The notes: generated by a model not told the origin, from the letters alone. A stretch of DNA of 64,000 bases from Actinomycetospora straminea (GCF_028737255.1 NZ_JAQZAN010000029.1:1-64000); one strand, 5' to 3'. Counted from the first letter of the stretch, positions 16,799 through 25,051 are shown. Made by a program: numbers and translations.

Positions 16799-17707
16799 TC
16801 AGGGGCCGATCCAGCCGGACCCGTCGGCGTCCCAGGGGCCGGCGGCACCGATCCCGTCGGCGAGGCCCACGCACCGCTCCCCCGCGAAGACGCCCGCGCG
16901 GTAGTGGAGGCCGTCGGGGGTGGGGTCGACGGCCAGGGCGACGTCGTAGGTGCGCGGGTGGGCGACCTCGTCGACGTACTGGACGTCCCACGCGACCGGG
17001 GCGAGGTCCTCGGGCGGACCGCCGTCGGGGTCGCCGAGCTGCGCGGACTGCCAGGTGGCGACGGCGTCGGCGTACCAGGAGAGCACCGCCACGTTGTTGA
17101 CGTGCCGGTTGGTGTCGACGTCGGAGATCCGCGTCGTGATCCGGTGCGCGAGGGGGTAGCGGTCGTGCTCGCGGCGCGCGGCCTCCGGGCGGGGAGCGGC
17201 GTCGCCGGGCTCGTCGATGGCGAGGGCCGCGAGGTCGGCGCGCAGCTCGTCGGGCAGCTCGCTCGGGCCCGCGCCCGTGGCCAGCACCGTCACCGAGTCG
17301 GACACCGCGACGCACCGCTCGCCGGCGAACACGCCGTGGCCCCAGGAGTACGACGACCCGCCGATGCGCCGCACGCCGGAGCCGATGCGGAGGCCGACGC
17401 GGAGGTCGACGTCGAGGGTCGTCGGCGCGAGCCGCCGGATCCGCTGGGCGGCGAGCAGGATGCGGAACGGGCCGAAGCCGCCGTCGGCGACCAGCCGGCG
17501 GAACCGGGGCAGGACCGCCGCGACCCGCGCCTCCTCGAACCACCGGGCCAGCGCCACCGTCGTCACCCGGCCGTCGCCGCCGAGGTCGGCGTAGCGCGGC
17601 GCCAGGGCGCGCGCGACGGGGTAGGCCGACGGGTCGGTCAGCGGGCCCGCGCCGGGCAGGGTCGGGCCGGCGGGGAGCACCGGGGCGGAGTCGGCCATGC
17701 GGGTCAT
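16799..17707 (-). CDS. Double-hotdog acyl thioesterase family protein
   Basis: The ~302-residue protein has two hotdog modules. The first spans 'ALAPRYADLGGDGRVTTVALARWFEEARVAAV' onward; the second has the typical 'RISDVDTNRHVNNVAVLSWYADAVATW' helix motif with Asp/Asn/His of acyl-CoA or acyl-ACP thioesterases, and each half repeats 'GVFAGERCV'. The family frees fatty acids from carrier thioesters. The gene converges on oleD with no gap, so a link with hydrocarbon metabolism is possible but only positional. ATG 17707 or 17698 may be the start. Confidence 0.8.
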   Translation of the reverse strand: MTRMADSAPVLPAGPTLPGAGPLTDPSAYPVARALAPRYADLGGDGRVTTVALARWFEEARVAAVLPRFRRLVADGGFGPFRILLAAQRIRRLAPTTLDVDLRVGLRIGSGVRRIGGSSYSWGHGVFAGERCVAVSDSVTVLATGAGPSELPDELRADLAALAIDEPGDAAPRPEAARREHDRYPLAHRITTRISDVDTNRHVNNVAVLSWYADAVATWQSAQLGDPDGGPPEDLAPVAWDVQYVDEVAHPRTYDVALAVDPTPDGLHYRAGVFAGERCVGLADGIGAAGPWDADGSGWIGP

Positions 17708-17751
17708 CGTCCCCAACCGGGCCCGGCCCGCACCCGGCGCCGCCGACGGGA

Positions 17752-17761
17752 TCACATGTGA
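17752..17761. promoter_or_regulatory. 10-bp palindrome between divergent genes
   Basis: TCACATGTGA at 17752-17761 is a perfect palindrome in the 81-bp space between the divergent thioesterase and methyltransferase genes. It could be a small operator; a 10-bp palindrome can also arise by chance. Confidence 0.25.
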
Positions 17762-17788
17762 CGGGCGACCCCGGGGCACCCACGCCGG

Positions 17789-18418
17789 GTGACCCCGCCC
17801 GTGACCTTCCCGCCCGGCTTCTTCGACCGCGCCGACGACGGCGACGACGCCGCCTTCTACGGCCCGCCCCGGCTCGTGCAGCACATCGACGACGGCGCGA
17901 TCGCCGCGGTCGGCGCGTTCTACGACGAGATCGGGGTCTCCGGCGACGTCCTGGACCTCATGAGCTCGTGGGTCTCGCACCTGCGCACCCGCCCGCGGCA
18001 CCTCACGGTGCTCGGGATGAACGCCGCCGAGCTCGACGCCAACCCGATGGCCGACGAGCGGGTGGTCCGCGACCTCAACACCGACCCGACGCTGCCCTTC
18101 GCCGACGCGTCCTTCGACACCGTCGTCTGCACGGTCTCGATCGACTACCTGACCACGCCGGTCGCGGTGTGCGCCGAGGTCGGCCGCGTCCTGCGACCCG
18201 GCGGCGCCTTCGCCCTGACCTTCTCGAACCGCTGCTTCCCCACCAAGGCGATCCGTGGCTGGCTCGCCGCCGACGACCGTCGGCGCGCCGCGATCGTCGC
18301 CACCTACCTGCGCGAGGCCGGCGCGTTCGACGAGCCCGTGGCCGAGCGGCGGGCGTCCACCGACGACCCGGTGATCGCGGTGCACGCACGGCGTCGTGCG
18401 GAGGGGCTCACTGCCTGA
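17789..18418 (+). CDS. Methyltransferase domain protein (Methyltransf_11 type)
   Basis: The 209-residue product lacks a classic glycine-rich motif I but has 'RPRHLTVLGMNAAELDANPMADERVVRDLNTDPTLPFADASFDTVVCTVSIDYLTTPVAVCAEVGRVLRPGGAFALTFSNRCFPTKAIRGW', a pattern shared by a family of actinobacterial and plant SAM methyltransferase-like proteins. Substrate unknown. Starts at GTG 17789 or 17801. Its 3' end overlaps the convergent XRE gene by 11 bp. Confidence 0.75.
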   Translation: MTPPVTFPPGFFDRADDGDDAAFYGPPRLVQHIDDGAIAAVGAFYDEIGVSGDVLDLMSSWVSHLRTRPRHLTVLGMNAAELDANPMADERVVRDLNTDPTLPFADASFDTVVCTVSIDYLTTPVAVCAEVGRVLRPGGAFALTFSNRCFPTKAIRGWLAADDRRRAAIVATYLREAGAFDEPVAERRASTDDPVIAVHARRRAEGLTA

Positions 18419-19211
18419 CCAGCTCCTCCAGCACCGCGCGGGTGGCGGCGTCGGCGGGCACGAACGACTCCAGCGACAGCTCGTCGAGCGTGACGTCCCA
18501 GGCCGCGCCGAAGTGCGTGATCGTCGAGTAGAGCCGCAGGTCGCCCGCCGGGTGCGCGAGGTGCAGCGGCAGCATGACGTGCGCCGCCCCGGCCGCGGCT
18601 CCCGTCGGGGCGGGCGGGGCGTAGCCGGTCAGCTCGTCGCGCAGGGCGACGAGGCGCGGGTCGCCGGTGAGGTCGGTGAGGCGCTCGAGGCGGTGCAGCA
18701 GGTGCCCGGCCCACTCGGCGAGGTTGCGGACGTGGGGCGCGAGGCCGTCGGGGTGCAGGCTCAGCCGGTAGACGTTGACCGGCGGTGTGAGCAGGGCCGG
18801 GTCGAGGAGGGCGAGCAGCGCGCCGCCGGCCCGGTTGGCCATGACGACGTCGCCGCAGCGGTCGACGACGAGCGCGGGGAACGGCTCGTGGCCCGCCAGC
18901 AGGTGCTCCAGCGCGCCGCGGACGGCGTCGAGGGCGGCCGCGTCGAGGCGCGACTCGCTGTAGGTCGGGGCGAACCCGGCGGCGAGCAGCAGGGTGTTGC
19001 GCTCGCGCAGCGGGACGTCGAGGTGCTCGCACAGGTCGACGAGCAGCTCGCGGCTCGCCCGGGCCCGGCCAGTCTCGACGAAGCTCAGGTGGCGGGTGGA
19101 GACGCCGACGTCGAGGGCGAGGTCCATCTGGCTCCGCCGGCGGCGGGTGCGCCAGCCGCGCAGCAGGTCGCCGGGCGCGGGGCGGGACTCGAGCGTGGTC
19201 ATACCGGTCAC
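18408..19211 (-). CDS. XRE family regulator with MmyB-like ligand-binding domain
   Basis: An N-terminal Cro/CI helix-turn-helix ('DLLRGWRTRRRRSQMDLALDVGVSTRHLSFVETGRARASRELL') is followed by the MmyB-like domain: 'PALVVDRCGDVVMANRAGGALLALLDPALLTPPVNVYRLSLHPDGLAPHVRNLAEWA'. The latter has a PAS-like fold thought to bind fatty-acid-like ligands. The start is placed at GTG 19211 because a TAGCGT -10 hexamer on this strand (19225-19220) lies 8 bp upstream. A perfect palindrome at 19248-19264, just behind that promoter, is the likely operator. The divergent membrane protein gene is the likely target. Confidence 0.88.
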   Translation of the reverse strand: MTGMTTLESRPAPGDLLRGWRTRRRRSQMDLALDVGVSTRHLSFVETGRARASRELLVDLCEHLDVPLRERNTLLLAAGFAPTYSESRLDAAALDAVRGALEHLLAGHEPFPALVVDRCGDVVMANRAGGALLALLDPALLTPPVNVYRLSLHPDGLAPHVRNLAEWAGHLLHRLERLTDLTGDPRLVALRDELTGYAPPAPTGAAAGAAHVMLPLHLAHPAGDLRLYSTITHFGAAWDVTLDELSLESFVPADAATRAVLEELVRQ

Positions 19212-19247
19212 GGCCACCGACGCTAGGGCGCGCCGGGGGCGACGGCC

Positions 19248-19264
19248 ATGACCTACGAGGTCAT
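19248..19264. promoter_or_regulatory. Palindromic operator for the XRE regulator
   Basis: ATGACCT (19248-19254) and AGGTCAT (19258-19264) are perfect 7-bp arms around ACG. The site lies between the XRE gene promoter and the divergent membrane protein gene, about 20 bp upstream of the regulator's -10. Placement suits repression of both genes. The ATG at 19248 belongs to this operator and is not a start codon. Confidence 0.6.
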
Positions 19265-19331
19265 CGACCCGGTTACCCGCACCGACGCAGGCTTCTCCCC
19301 GACAAGCCGCACCGGCCCCGAGGAGGACCCC

Positions 19332-19751
19332 ATGAGCGCCCCGACCACCCCGACCACCGCCGCCCCCACCACCGGCACCCACCGCGGCCTGCGGGCGGTC
19401 CTGCGCCTCGACGCCGCCGCGTCCGGGGCCCTCGGGATCGCCGCCGCCGCGGGCGCCGGGGTCCTCGACACCTGGCTGGGCCTGTCGAGTCCGCTGCTGC
19501 TCGGGGTGGGCGTGTTCCTCGTCGTCTACGCCGCCGGGCTGGTCGCGCTCGCCGCGCGGCCGGTGGTTCCCCGCCCCCTGACCTGGGTCGTCGTGCTCGG
19601 CAACAGCGCCTGGGTGCTGATGAGCGTCGCGCTCGTCGTCGGCGCCTGGGAGCAGCTGACCGTGCTCGGCGCGGTGGTCGTCCTCGCCCAGGCCGCCGCG
19701 GTGGCCGTGTTCGCCGACCTGCAGTGGGCGACGGGGCTGCGCCGACCCTGA
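19332..19751 (+). CDS. Small membrane protein, four helices, unknown function
   Basis: The 139-residue product begins MSAPTTPTTAAPTT and then has four predicted membrane helices ('AVLRLDAAASGALGIAAAAG', 'SPLLLGVGVFLVVYAAGLVALA', 'PLTWVVVLGNSAWVLMSVALVV', 'LTVLGAVVVLAQAAAVAVFADLQW'). ATG 19332 has a near-perfect ribosome site (AGGAGG, 19321-19326). Similar proteins next to MmyB-type XRE regulators are common in actinobacteria and are thought to be their targets. A 49-bp hairpin follows 18 bp after the stop. Confidence 0.75.
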   Translation: MSAPTTPTTAAPTTGTHRGLRAVLRLDAAASGALGIAAAAGAGVLDTWLGLSSPLLLGVGVFLVVYAAGLVALAARPVVPRPLTWVVVLGNSAWVLMSVALVVGAWEQLTVLGAVVVLAQAAAVAVFADLQWATGLRRP

Positions 19752-19769
19752 TCCCGGGTCGCGTCCGGC

Positions 19770-19818
19770 GGTTACTGGCTCGTATCGCTCGCCCGGCGAG
19801 GGATACGAGCCAGTAACC
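19770..19818. terminator. Long perfect hairpin, probable bidirectional terminator
   Basis: Perfect 17-nt arms (19770-19786 and 19802-19818) enclose a 15-nt loop that itself can pair (CTCGCC/GGCGAG). The element sits between convergent genes (membrane protein, stop 19751; DUF2071, stop 19824). It has no T-tract on either strand, as often in high-GC actinobacteria. Confidence 0.75.
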
Positions 19819-19823
19819 ACGTG

Positions 19824-20570
19824 TCAGGCGCGCCGGGAGAGCCGCGGCCGGCGCCAGGGCCGCGGGAAGCCGAAGCGCACCGACACCCCGGGCGAGGCGG
19901 CGACGTGGTCGGGCGGCCGCCCCGCGAGGTCGGGGAAGCCGGCCGCGTCGAGCAGGGTGTCGTCGAGCTCGCGCAGCTCGGCGTGGTGCAGCGGCCAGGG
20001 CTCGTGGACGTTCGGGACGTACCAGTCGACGCCGAGGTGGCGCTCGTGCAGCCCCCAGCGGGCGGTGAGGAAGTCCTCGAGCGGGCCGGCGGGCATCGGG
20101 GAGCCCACCCGGATCCGCACCCGGCTCGCGTGCGGCCGCTCGGTGACGTAGGTCCGCTCGTCGGCGGCGTCGGCGATGTCCATCGACGCCCAGCGGTACG
20201 GCAGCCCGAACGCCGCCCGCGCGCCGGCGACCACCGCGAGCCGCGAGGCGTCGAGGCTGCGGAACACGATGCCCCGGACCCCGCGCTCGTCGACGGTGTA
20301 GAGCCGCACGTTGGTCTCGGGGAACGTGCCCAGCCACGGGATCGACGGCCCGCGCAGCACCCCGGCGCCGACCATGCGGAACGGCACGAGCCCCACCCAG
20401 GTCACGCCGTCGTGGACGTCGGGGTGCACCCCGGGCGGGAGCAGCGGCGCGACCGCCGACGGCGCGACCGCCCAGTGCAGGAAGGCGACGTCGCACCAGC
20501 GCTGGGTCATCATCGTCGGGCCCGTGTAGCCAGGGGCGTCGCGGGTGACGGGCTCGATCGGGGCGCTCAC
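19824..20570 (-). CDS. DUF2071 (YqjF-like) protein
   Basis: A 248-residue protein of the YqjF/DUF2071 family, related to the acetoacetate decarboxylase fold: 'MMTQRWCDVAFLHWAVAPSAVAPLLPPGVHPDVHDGVTWVGLVPFRMVG', 'TFPETNVRLYTVDERGVRGIVFRSLDASRL' and 'FLTARWGLHERH'. Its role is unknown. The GTG at 20570 gives the normal family length. It is divergent from a truncated GPP34 gene. Confidence 0.85.
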   Translation of the reverse strand: MSAPIEPVTRDAPGYTGPTMMTQRWCDVAFLHWAVAPSAVAPLLPPGVHPDVHDGVTWVGLVPFRMVGAGVLRGPSIPWLGTFPETNVRLYTVDERGVRGIVFRSLDASRLAVVAGARAAFGLPYRWASMDIADAADERTYVTERPHASRVRIRVGSPMPAGPLEDFLTARWGLHERHLGVDWYVPNVHEPWPLHHAELRELDDTLLDAAGFPDLAGRPPDHVAASPGVSVRFGFPRPWRRPRLSRRA

Positions 20571-20639
20571 GTCCGGGTCATCCCCGCAGCGGACGGCCCC
20601 CACGCATCTCCGCCGCGAGACGGAGGCGGACGCGAGCGC

Positions 20640-21068
20640 CTGCCCGCCGACGCGAGCCCGAAGTCCGCGATCGAGAAGCTCCAGGGCCAGGTGCTCGACC
20701 CCCTGATGGCCGGCCTCGTCCACGACGGCGCGCTGCGCCTCGAGGAGCGGGCGTTCCTCGGGATCCCCCGCTCCCCCCGCTACCCCGCCGCCGACCGCAC
20801 GCGTCGCGACGCGGCGGTCGCCCGGCTGCGGGCCGTCCTCGTCGACGGCGCCGCGCCGACCCAGGACGACGCCGCGCTCGTGGCGCTCGTCCGCGCGGTC
20901 AAGGCCGAGGACAAGCTGCTCGACGCGCCGCGCCGCGAGCTGCGGGACCGCAGCAAGGTCATCGCCGAGGGCGAGTGGGCCGGCGAGGCCGTCCGGCGCG
21001 CCATCGCCGACGTCCACGCCGCCGTGGCCGCCGCCGCGGGCGCGGGCGCGGTGGCGGCGAGCAGCTGA
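20640..21068 (+). pseudogene. N-terminally truncated GPP34 (Golgi phosphoprotein 3-like) gene
   Basis: The frame encodes only the C-terminal part of a GPP34 protein: 'SAIEKLQGQVLDPLMAGLVHDGALRLEERAFLGIPRSPRYPA', 'RLRAVLVDGAAPTQDDAALVALVRAV' and 'RSKVIAEGEWAGEAVRRAIADVHAAV'. Bacterial GPP34 proteins normally start about 80-90 residues earlier with a 'EDLLLLLLDDETG' segment and a leucine-rich helix pair; that part is absent, and the space is taken by the start of the DUF2071 gene. No good start codon or ribosome site precedes the remnant. It is best read as a deletion relic; translation from an internal start cannot be excluded. Confidence 0.7.
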
Positions 21069-21089
21069 GGCACACGGGCGGGAACGGAC

Positions 21090-21118
21090 GGGAACAACGC
21101 CCGCGGCCCGCCGGGTTG
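21090..21118 (+). promoter_or_regulatory. ECF-sigma-type promoter candidate for the DUF427 gene
   Basis: GGGAACA at 21090-21096 and GGTTG at 21114-21118, separated by 17 bp, match the GGGAAC / GTT pattern of stress ECF sigma factors such as mycobacterial SigH/SigE. The spacing to GTG 21156 leaves room for a leader with an AGGAGG ribosome site (about 21147-21152). Confidence 0.4.
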
Positions 21119-21155
21119 TCCCTGGCACGTCCCGCTCCCGTCCCAGGAGGTCCTC

Positions 21156-21956
21156 GTGGCCCTGACGATGTTCGGTGGCCCGCTGTCGCGGAAGGTCCCC
21201 GAGACCCGCACGTTCACGGTCGAGGGCCCCGCGCACTCGCTGCTGCTCGAGCCGTTCACGCGGCGCGTGCGGGCCGAGGTCGACGGGGTCACCGTCCTCG
21301 ACACCACCGACGGCGCCCTGCTCTACGAGACCGGGCTGCCCCCGCAGCTCTACGTGCCCGAGGCGGACCTGCGCGCCGACCTCCTCGAGCCCAGCGACAC
21401 CGTCACCCACTGCCCCTTCAAGGGCGACGCGACCTACCGCTCGCTGCGCGTCGGCGACCGCGTGGTCACCGACGCGGTCTGGGCCTACCCGGACCCCAAG
21501 CCCGAGACGTCCTGGCTCGCCGGGCGCGCGGTGCTCGCCGTCGAGGCCGCCGACCGGTGGCTCGACGAGGACGACGAGGTCATCGGGCGCCTGCCCGACC
21601 CCTACCACCGCGTGAGCCTCCGGAACACCAGCCGCCACGTCGCCGTCACGACCACCGACGGCGTGTCCGTCGCCGACGCCGCGAGCGGGGCGATCCTGCT
21701 CGGCGAGACCGGGCTGGTCGACCGGCTCTACCTGCCGCGCGAGGCCGTCGCGGCGACCCTCGAGCCGTCCGGGAAGCGCACGGCCTGCCCGTACAAGGGC
21801 TACGCGACCTACTACTCGGTGCGCCTGCCCGACGGTCGCGTGCTCGCCGACGCCGCCTGGTCGTACGAGACCCCGACCGACGAGTCGCGAGCCATCGAGG
21901 GCCTCGTGTCCTTCGACCACGACGAGCTCACGGTGACCGCGAGCGTCAGCCGCTGA
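21156..21956 (+). CDS. Protein with two DUF427 domains
   Basis: The 266-residue protein holds two DUF427 modules. Each has the 'V.V.DTTDGALLYETG.P..LYVP...' stretch and a 'PFKGDATYRSLRVGDRVVTDAVWAYPDP' or 'PYKGYATYYSVRLPDGRVLADAAWSYETP' core (modules about residues 25-125 and 150-260). The 'KG.A.Y' motif is the family hallmark; the function is unknown. GTG 21156 follows an excellent ribosome site (CAGGAGG). The promoter candidate upstream is of the ECF stress type, so oxidative or envelope-stress control is possible. Confidence 0.88.
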   Translation: MALTMFGGPLSRKVPETRTFTVEGPAHSLLLEPFTRRVRAEVDGVTVLDTTDGALLYETGLPPQLYVPEADLRADLLEPSDTVTHCPFKGDATYRSLRVGDRVVTDAVWAYPDPKPETSWLAGRAVLAVEAADRWLDEDDEVIGRLPDPYHRVSLRNTSRHVAVTTTDGVSVADAASGAILLGETGLVDRLYLPREAVAATLEPSGKRTACPYKGYATYYSVRLPDGRVLADAAWSYETPTDESRAIEGLVSFDHDELTVTASVSR

Positions 21957-22595
21957 TCACTCCGGCACGGGCTCGGTCGCGGGTTCCGGGGCGGGTGCGG
22001 TGACGGGCCCGGTGGCGGGCTCGGTGGCGGGCTCGGTGGCGGGCTCGGCACCGCGCTCGACCGACGCGTCGCGCAGCACCTGCGCCTGCCCGGCGTAGCG
22101 GGCGGTCTCGGTGATGAGGTGGAGCAGGATCCAGCGCAGCTCGATGTGCCCGCGCCGGTCGTCGCGGACGGCGTCGTCCAGCGATTCGGCGCCGGCGAGC
22201 GCGTCGCGCCCCTTCTCGCACGCCTCGAGGTAGGCGCCGACCACTTCCTGGGGCGTCTCGACGTCGGCGAGGCGGTAGCCGGGCTCCTCGTCGTCGACGT
22301 AGCTCGGGATGTGGCGGCCGCCCCGTCCGCCCCAGCGCTCCACCAGCCAGGTGCGCTCGACCTCGGTGAGGTGCTTGACGATCGCGAGCAGGCTCGGGCC
22401 GTCGGCCGGGACCCGCCGCCGCAGGGTGGCCTCGTCCAGCCCGTCGAGGGCCACGACGACCAGCGCGCGGAAGTAGTCGAGCCAACCCTCGAGCGCCTCG
22501 CGCTCGTCGGCCACCTCGGGCGGGGACGGGCGGCGCTGCAGGGGCGCTTGGAACAGCACCGGCTCTCCCGGAGTCGTCTCGCTCACACCTGACAC
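21957..22595 (-). CDS. DinB family (DUF664) protein with EPAT-repeat tail
   Basis: The core is a DinB-like four-helix bundle: 'LEGWLDYFRALVVVALDGLDEATLRRRVPADGPSLLAIVKHLTEVERTWLVERWGG', 'VVGAYLEACEKGRDALAG' and 'HIELRWILLHLITETARYAGQAQVLRD'. The three metal-ligand His of the family (HLTEVE, HLITETARYAGQ) are present. The C-terminal ~35 residues are a low-complexity EPAT/EPAT/GPVTAP tail encoded by short tandem repeats around 22000-22050, probably disordered. DinB proteins are often mycothiol- or bacillithiol-dependent metalloenzymes. The start may be ATG 22595 or a GTG soon after. Confidence 0.85.
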   Translation of the reverse strand: MSGVSETTPGEPVLFQAPLQRRPSPPEVADEREALEGWLDYFRALVVVALDGLDEATLRRRVPADGPSLLAIVKHLTEVERTWLVERWGGRGGRHIPSYVDDEEPGYRLADVETPQEVVGAYLEACEKGRDALAGAESLDDAVRDDRRGHIELRWILLHLITETARYAGQAQVLRDASVERGAEPATEPATEPATGPVTAPAPEPATEPVPE

Positions 22596-22643
22596 ACCGT
22601 CTGTCGTCGGTCGGACGCGGAACGTTACACCCGCGGGTGGCGC

Positions 22644-23123
22644 CTATTCCTCCACGAGGCGCTCGAGGGCGGGCAGGGCCGCCTCCAGGGCCGCGCGCTG
22701 CTCGGGGTCGAGCCGGTCGAGGCGCTGCGCCAGCGAGGCCGTCCGCTCGGTGCGGATGCGCCGGATGGCGTCGTGGCCCTTGTCCGACAGGTGGACCAGC
22801 GCCGACCGCGCGTCCTGCGGGTCGGGTGTGCGCACGAGCAGGCCCGCGTCGTCGAGGGCGGCCAGCACCCGGCTCATCGTCGGCGGGGTGACCGCCTCGC
22901 GGCGGGCGAGCTCGGAGAGCCGCAGCGGGGCGTGGTCCTCGAGCGTGGCCAGCACGGACGTCTGCAGCGGGGGCAGCGCGGCGGCCGAGTCGACCCGGAT
23001 GCGGCGGTTGAGACGGCCGACGGCCAGCCGCAGGCGCGACGGCAGGTCGGGATCGGACGATCCGGACCCACCGGACGACCCCCTGCGCGGCTCGGCCTGG
23101 GTCCCGGTGGCGGAAGTGGACAT
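22644..23123 (-). CDS. MarR family transcriptional regulator
   Basis: A 159-residue MarR protein. After a disordered Ser/Gly-rich lead of about 25 residues come the dimerisation helix 'LRLAVGRLNRRIRVDSAAALPPLQTSVLATLEDHAPLRLSELARREAVTPPTMSRVLAALDDAGLL' with the recognition helix, and the wing 'RTPDPQDARSALVHLSDKGHDAIRRIR'. The DxRS wing motif is standard. No operator was seen near its start (ATG 23123), and its target is unknown. Confidence 0.9.
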   Translation of the reverse strand: MSTSATGTQAEPRRGSSGGSGSSDPDLPSRLRLAVGRLNRRIRVDSAAALPPLQTSVLATLEDHAPLRLSELARREAVTPPTMSRVLAALDDAGLLVRTPDPQDARSALVHLSDKGHDAIRRIRTERTASLAQRLDRLDPEQRAALEAALPALERLVEE

Positions 23124-23195
23124 ACCGCATGGTCCCACGAGCGGGGCCCGTGCCGGTGGAGGCGCCGGCCTCACCGCCGATCCCGACGACGGATC

Positions 23196-24128
23196 TCAGA
23201 GCTTGCGGAGCCGGATCCGCCGCACGGTGTGGTCGCCGCCCTTGGTGAGCACGAGGTCGGCCCGCGAGCGGGTCGGGGCGATGTTCTGGCGCAGGTTCGG
23301 GCCGTTGATCTCGTCCCAGATCGTGCCGGCCCGCGCCCGCGCGGTGTCCTCGTCCATCTCGGCGTAGCGGCGGAAGTAGGACGCCGGGTCGCGGAAGGCC
23401 GTCTCGCGCAGCGCCAGGAAGCGCTCGACGTACCAGCGCCGCACGTCGCCGGGGTGGGCGTCGACGTAGACGGAGAAGTCGATGAGGTCCGAGACGGCCA
23501 GCGCGCTCGCCCGCTCGCCGGTCTGCGGCGCGGGCTGGAGCACGTTGAGGCCCTCGAGCACGAGGATGTCCGGCCGCGAGACCACCCGCTGCTCGTCGAG
23601 GACGTCGTAGACGAGGTGCGAGTAGACCGGCACCGGCACCTCGGGCTTGCCGGCCTTGATGTCCGAGACGAACCGCAGCAGCGCGCGCCGGTCGTAGGAC
23701 TCCGGGAAGCCCTTGCGCCCCATCAGCCCCCGCCGCTCGAGCTCGGCGTTGGGGTGCAGGAAGCCGTCGGTGGTGACGAGGGCGACGTCGGGGTGGTCCG
23801 ACCAGCGCGCCAGCAGCAGGCGCAGCAGCCGCGCGGTCGTCGACTTGCCGACCGACACCGAACCGGCGATGCCGATGACGAACGGCGTCGCCTCCTCGTC
23901 CTGGCGCAGGAAGGTGCGGTAGGCGTCGAGCAGGCCCGCGTTGGCGCGCACGTGCAGGTCGAGCAGGCGCGACACCGGCAGGTAGACGTCGCGGACCTCG
24001 TCGAGGTCGACCGGGTCGCCCAGCGACCGCAGCTCCTCGAGCTCCTCGGCCGTCAGGGGCACCGCGCTCGTGTCGCGCAGCTGGGCCCACGACGCGCGGT
24101 CGAAGTCGACGAACGGGCTACCGCTCAC
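23196..24128 (-). CDS. coaA: Type I pantothenate kinase CoaA
   Basis: CoaA phosphorylates pantothenate, the first committed step of coenzyme A synthesis. The 310-residue product matches mycobacterial CoaA in length and has the Walker A '[20 protein letters not shown]', the pantothenate-site stretch '[32 protein letters not shown]', '[13 protein letters not shown]' and '[11 protein letters not shown]', ending 'IRLRKL'. The frame extends beyond GTG 24128 but only the part from VSGSPFVDF matches the family, so that start is chosen. It is followed by the MarR gene after 72 bp. Confidence 0.95.
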   Translation of the reverse strand: MSGSPFVDFDRASWAQLRDTSAVPLTAEELEELRSLGDPVDLDEVRDVYLPVSRLLDLHVRANAGLLDAYRTFLRQDEEATPFVIGIAGSVSVGKSTTARLLRLLLARWSDHPDVALVTTDGFLHPNAELERRGLMGRKGFPESYDRRALLRFVSDIKAGKPEVPVPVYSHLVYDVLDEQRVVSRPDILVLEGLNVLQPAPQTGERASALAVSDLIDFSVYVDAHPGDVRRWYVERFLALRETAFRDPASYFRRYAEMDEDTARARAGTIWDEINGPNLRQNIAPTRSRADLVLTKGGDHTVRRIRLRKL

Positions 24129-24269
24129 GAGCGCGGCCCCGCTCCGCCACGCACGCTGCCGCTCACGAGACCCTCGCCGGCGAGGCTCCGTCGCACATGG
24201 CGGGACATTGTTCTCGCGGCCGTGGGGTCCCCCGCCAGCGCGTGCGGCGCAGGTCACCGAACCGATCCG

Positions 24270-25001
24270 CTACCCGTGCTGCTGGGCCGTCGACACCAGG
24301 GCGTACTCCACCACGCACACCTCGGGCGGCAGGCCCAGCACGTGCACCACCGCGGCGGCGACGTGCTCGGGCGTCAGGCCCAGCGCCTGCATCCGCTCGC
24401 GGAAGGACACGACGTCGGGACGCCCCGGTTCGTCGGCCGCGAGCAGCTCGGTGGCCACGAAGCCGGGCGCGACCGTGGTGACCCGCACGCCGCGCGGGCC
24501 CACCTCGCGGCGCAGGGTCTCGTCGACGGCGTGGGCGGCGAACTTGCTCGCCGCGTACACCCCGCCCGCGGCGGTGGGGATGCGCCGCCCGGACATCGAC
24601 GAGATCGTCACGAAGCTGCTGCCCGCGTCGAGGTGGGGCAGCGCCGCGTGGGCCGTCGCGAGCAGGCCCCCGACGTTGACCTCGAACACCTCGCGCCAGC
24701 GCGCCGGGTCCGTCTCCCCCACCGCGCCGACGTGCATCGTCCCGGCCGCGGCCACCACCGCGTCGAGCCCGCCGAGGTCCCGCGCGAGCCGGTCGACGGC
24801 GTCGGTGACCGCCGTCGCGTCCGTGACGTCGGCCGCGGCGGCGTGCCCCCCGACCTCGGCCGCCAGGGCCTCGAGGCGATCCGCGCGCCGGGCCAGCAGC
24901 CCGACGGTGGCCCCGGCGTCGGCGGCGGCCCGCGCCACGGCCGCCCCGATGCCCGACGACGCGCCCGTGACCAGCACCCGCCGGCCCTCCAGTGCACCCA
25001 C
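24270..25001 (-). CDS. Short-chain dehydrogenase/reductase (SDR)
   Basis: A classical SDR of about 243 residues: 'GRRVLVTGASSGIGAAVARAAADAGATVGLLARRADRL' (cofactor motif TGxxxGIG), 'VVAAAGTMHVGAVGETD', catalytic Ser in 'SSFVTISSMSGRR' and YxxxK in 'GGVYAASKFAAHAVDETL'. The first basic residues after the second strand (ARRADR) suggest NADP(H). GTG 25001 is chosen because a TACGGT -10 on this strand (25014-25009) ends 7 bp upstream, giving a leaderless mRNA. It is divergent from the PPOX gene, which has the same promoter geometry. Substrate unknown. Confidence 0.88.
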   Translation of the reverse strand: MGALEGRRVLVTGASSGIGAAVARAAADAGATVGLLARRADRLEALAAEVGGHAAAADVTDATAVTDAVDRLARDLGGLDAVVAAAGTMHVGAVGETDPARWREVFEVNVGGLLATAHAALPHLDAGSSFVTISSMSGRRIPTAAGGVYAASKFAAHAVDETLRREVGPRGVRVTTVAPGFVATELLAADEPGRPDVVSFRERMQALGLTPEHVAAAVVHVLGLPPEVCVVEYALVSTAQQHG

Positions 25002-25051
25002 GGCGATCACCGTAGAGGGCGCCGTCGGTGCCCGCGGCTACGCTCGACGCC

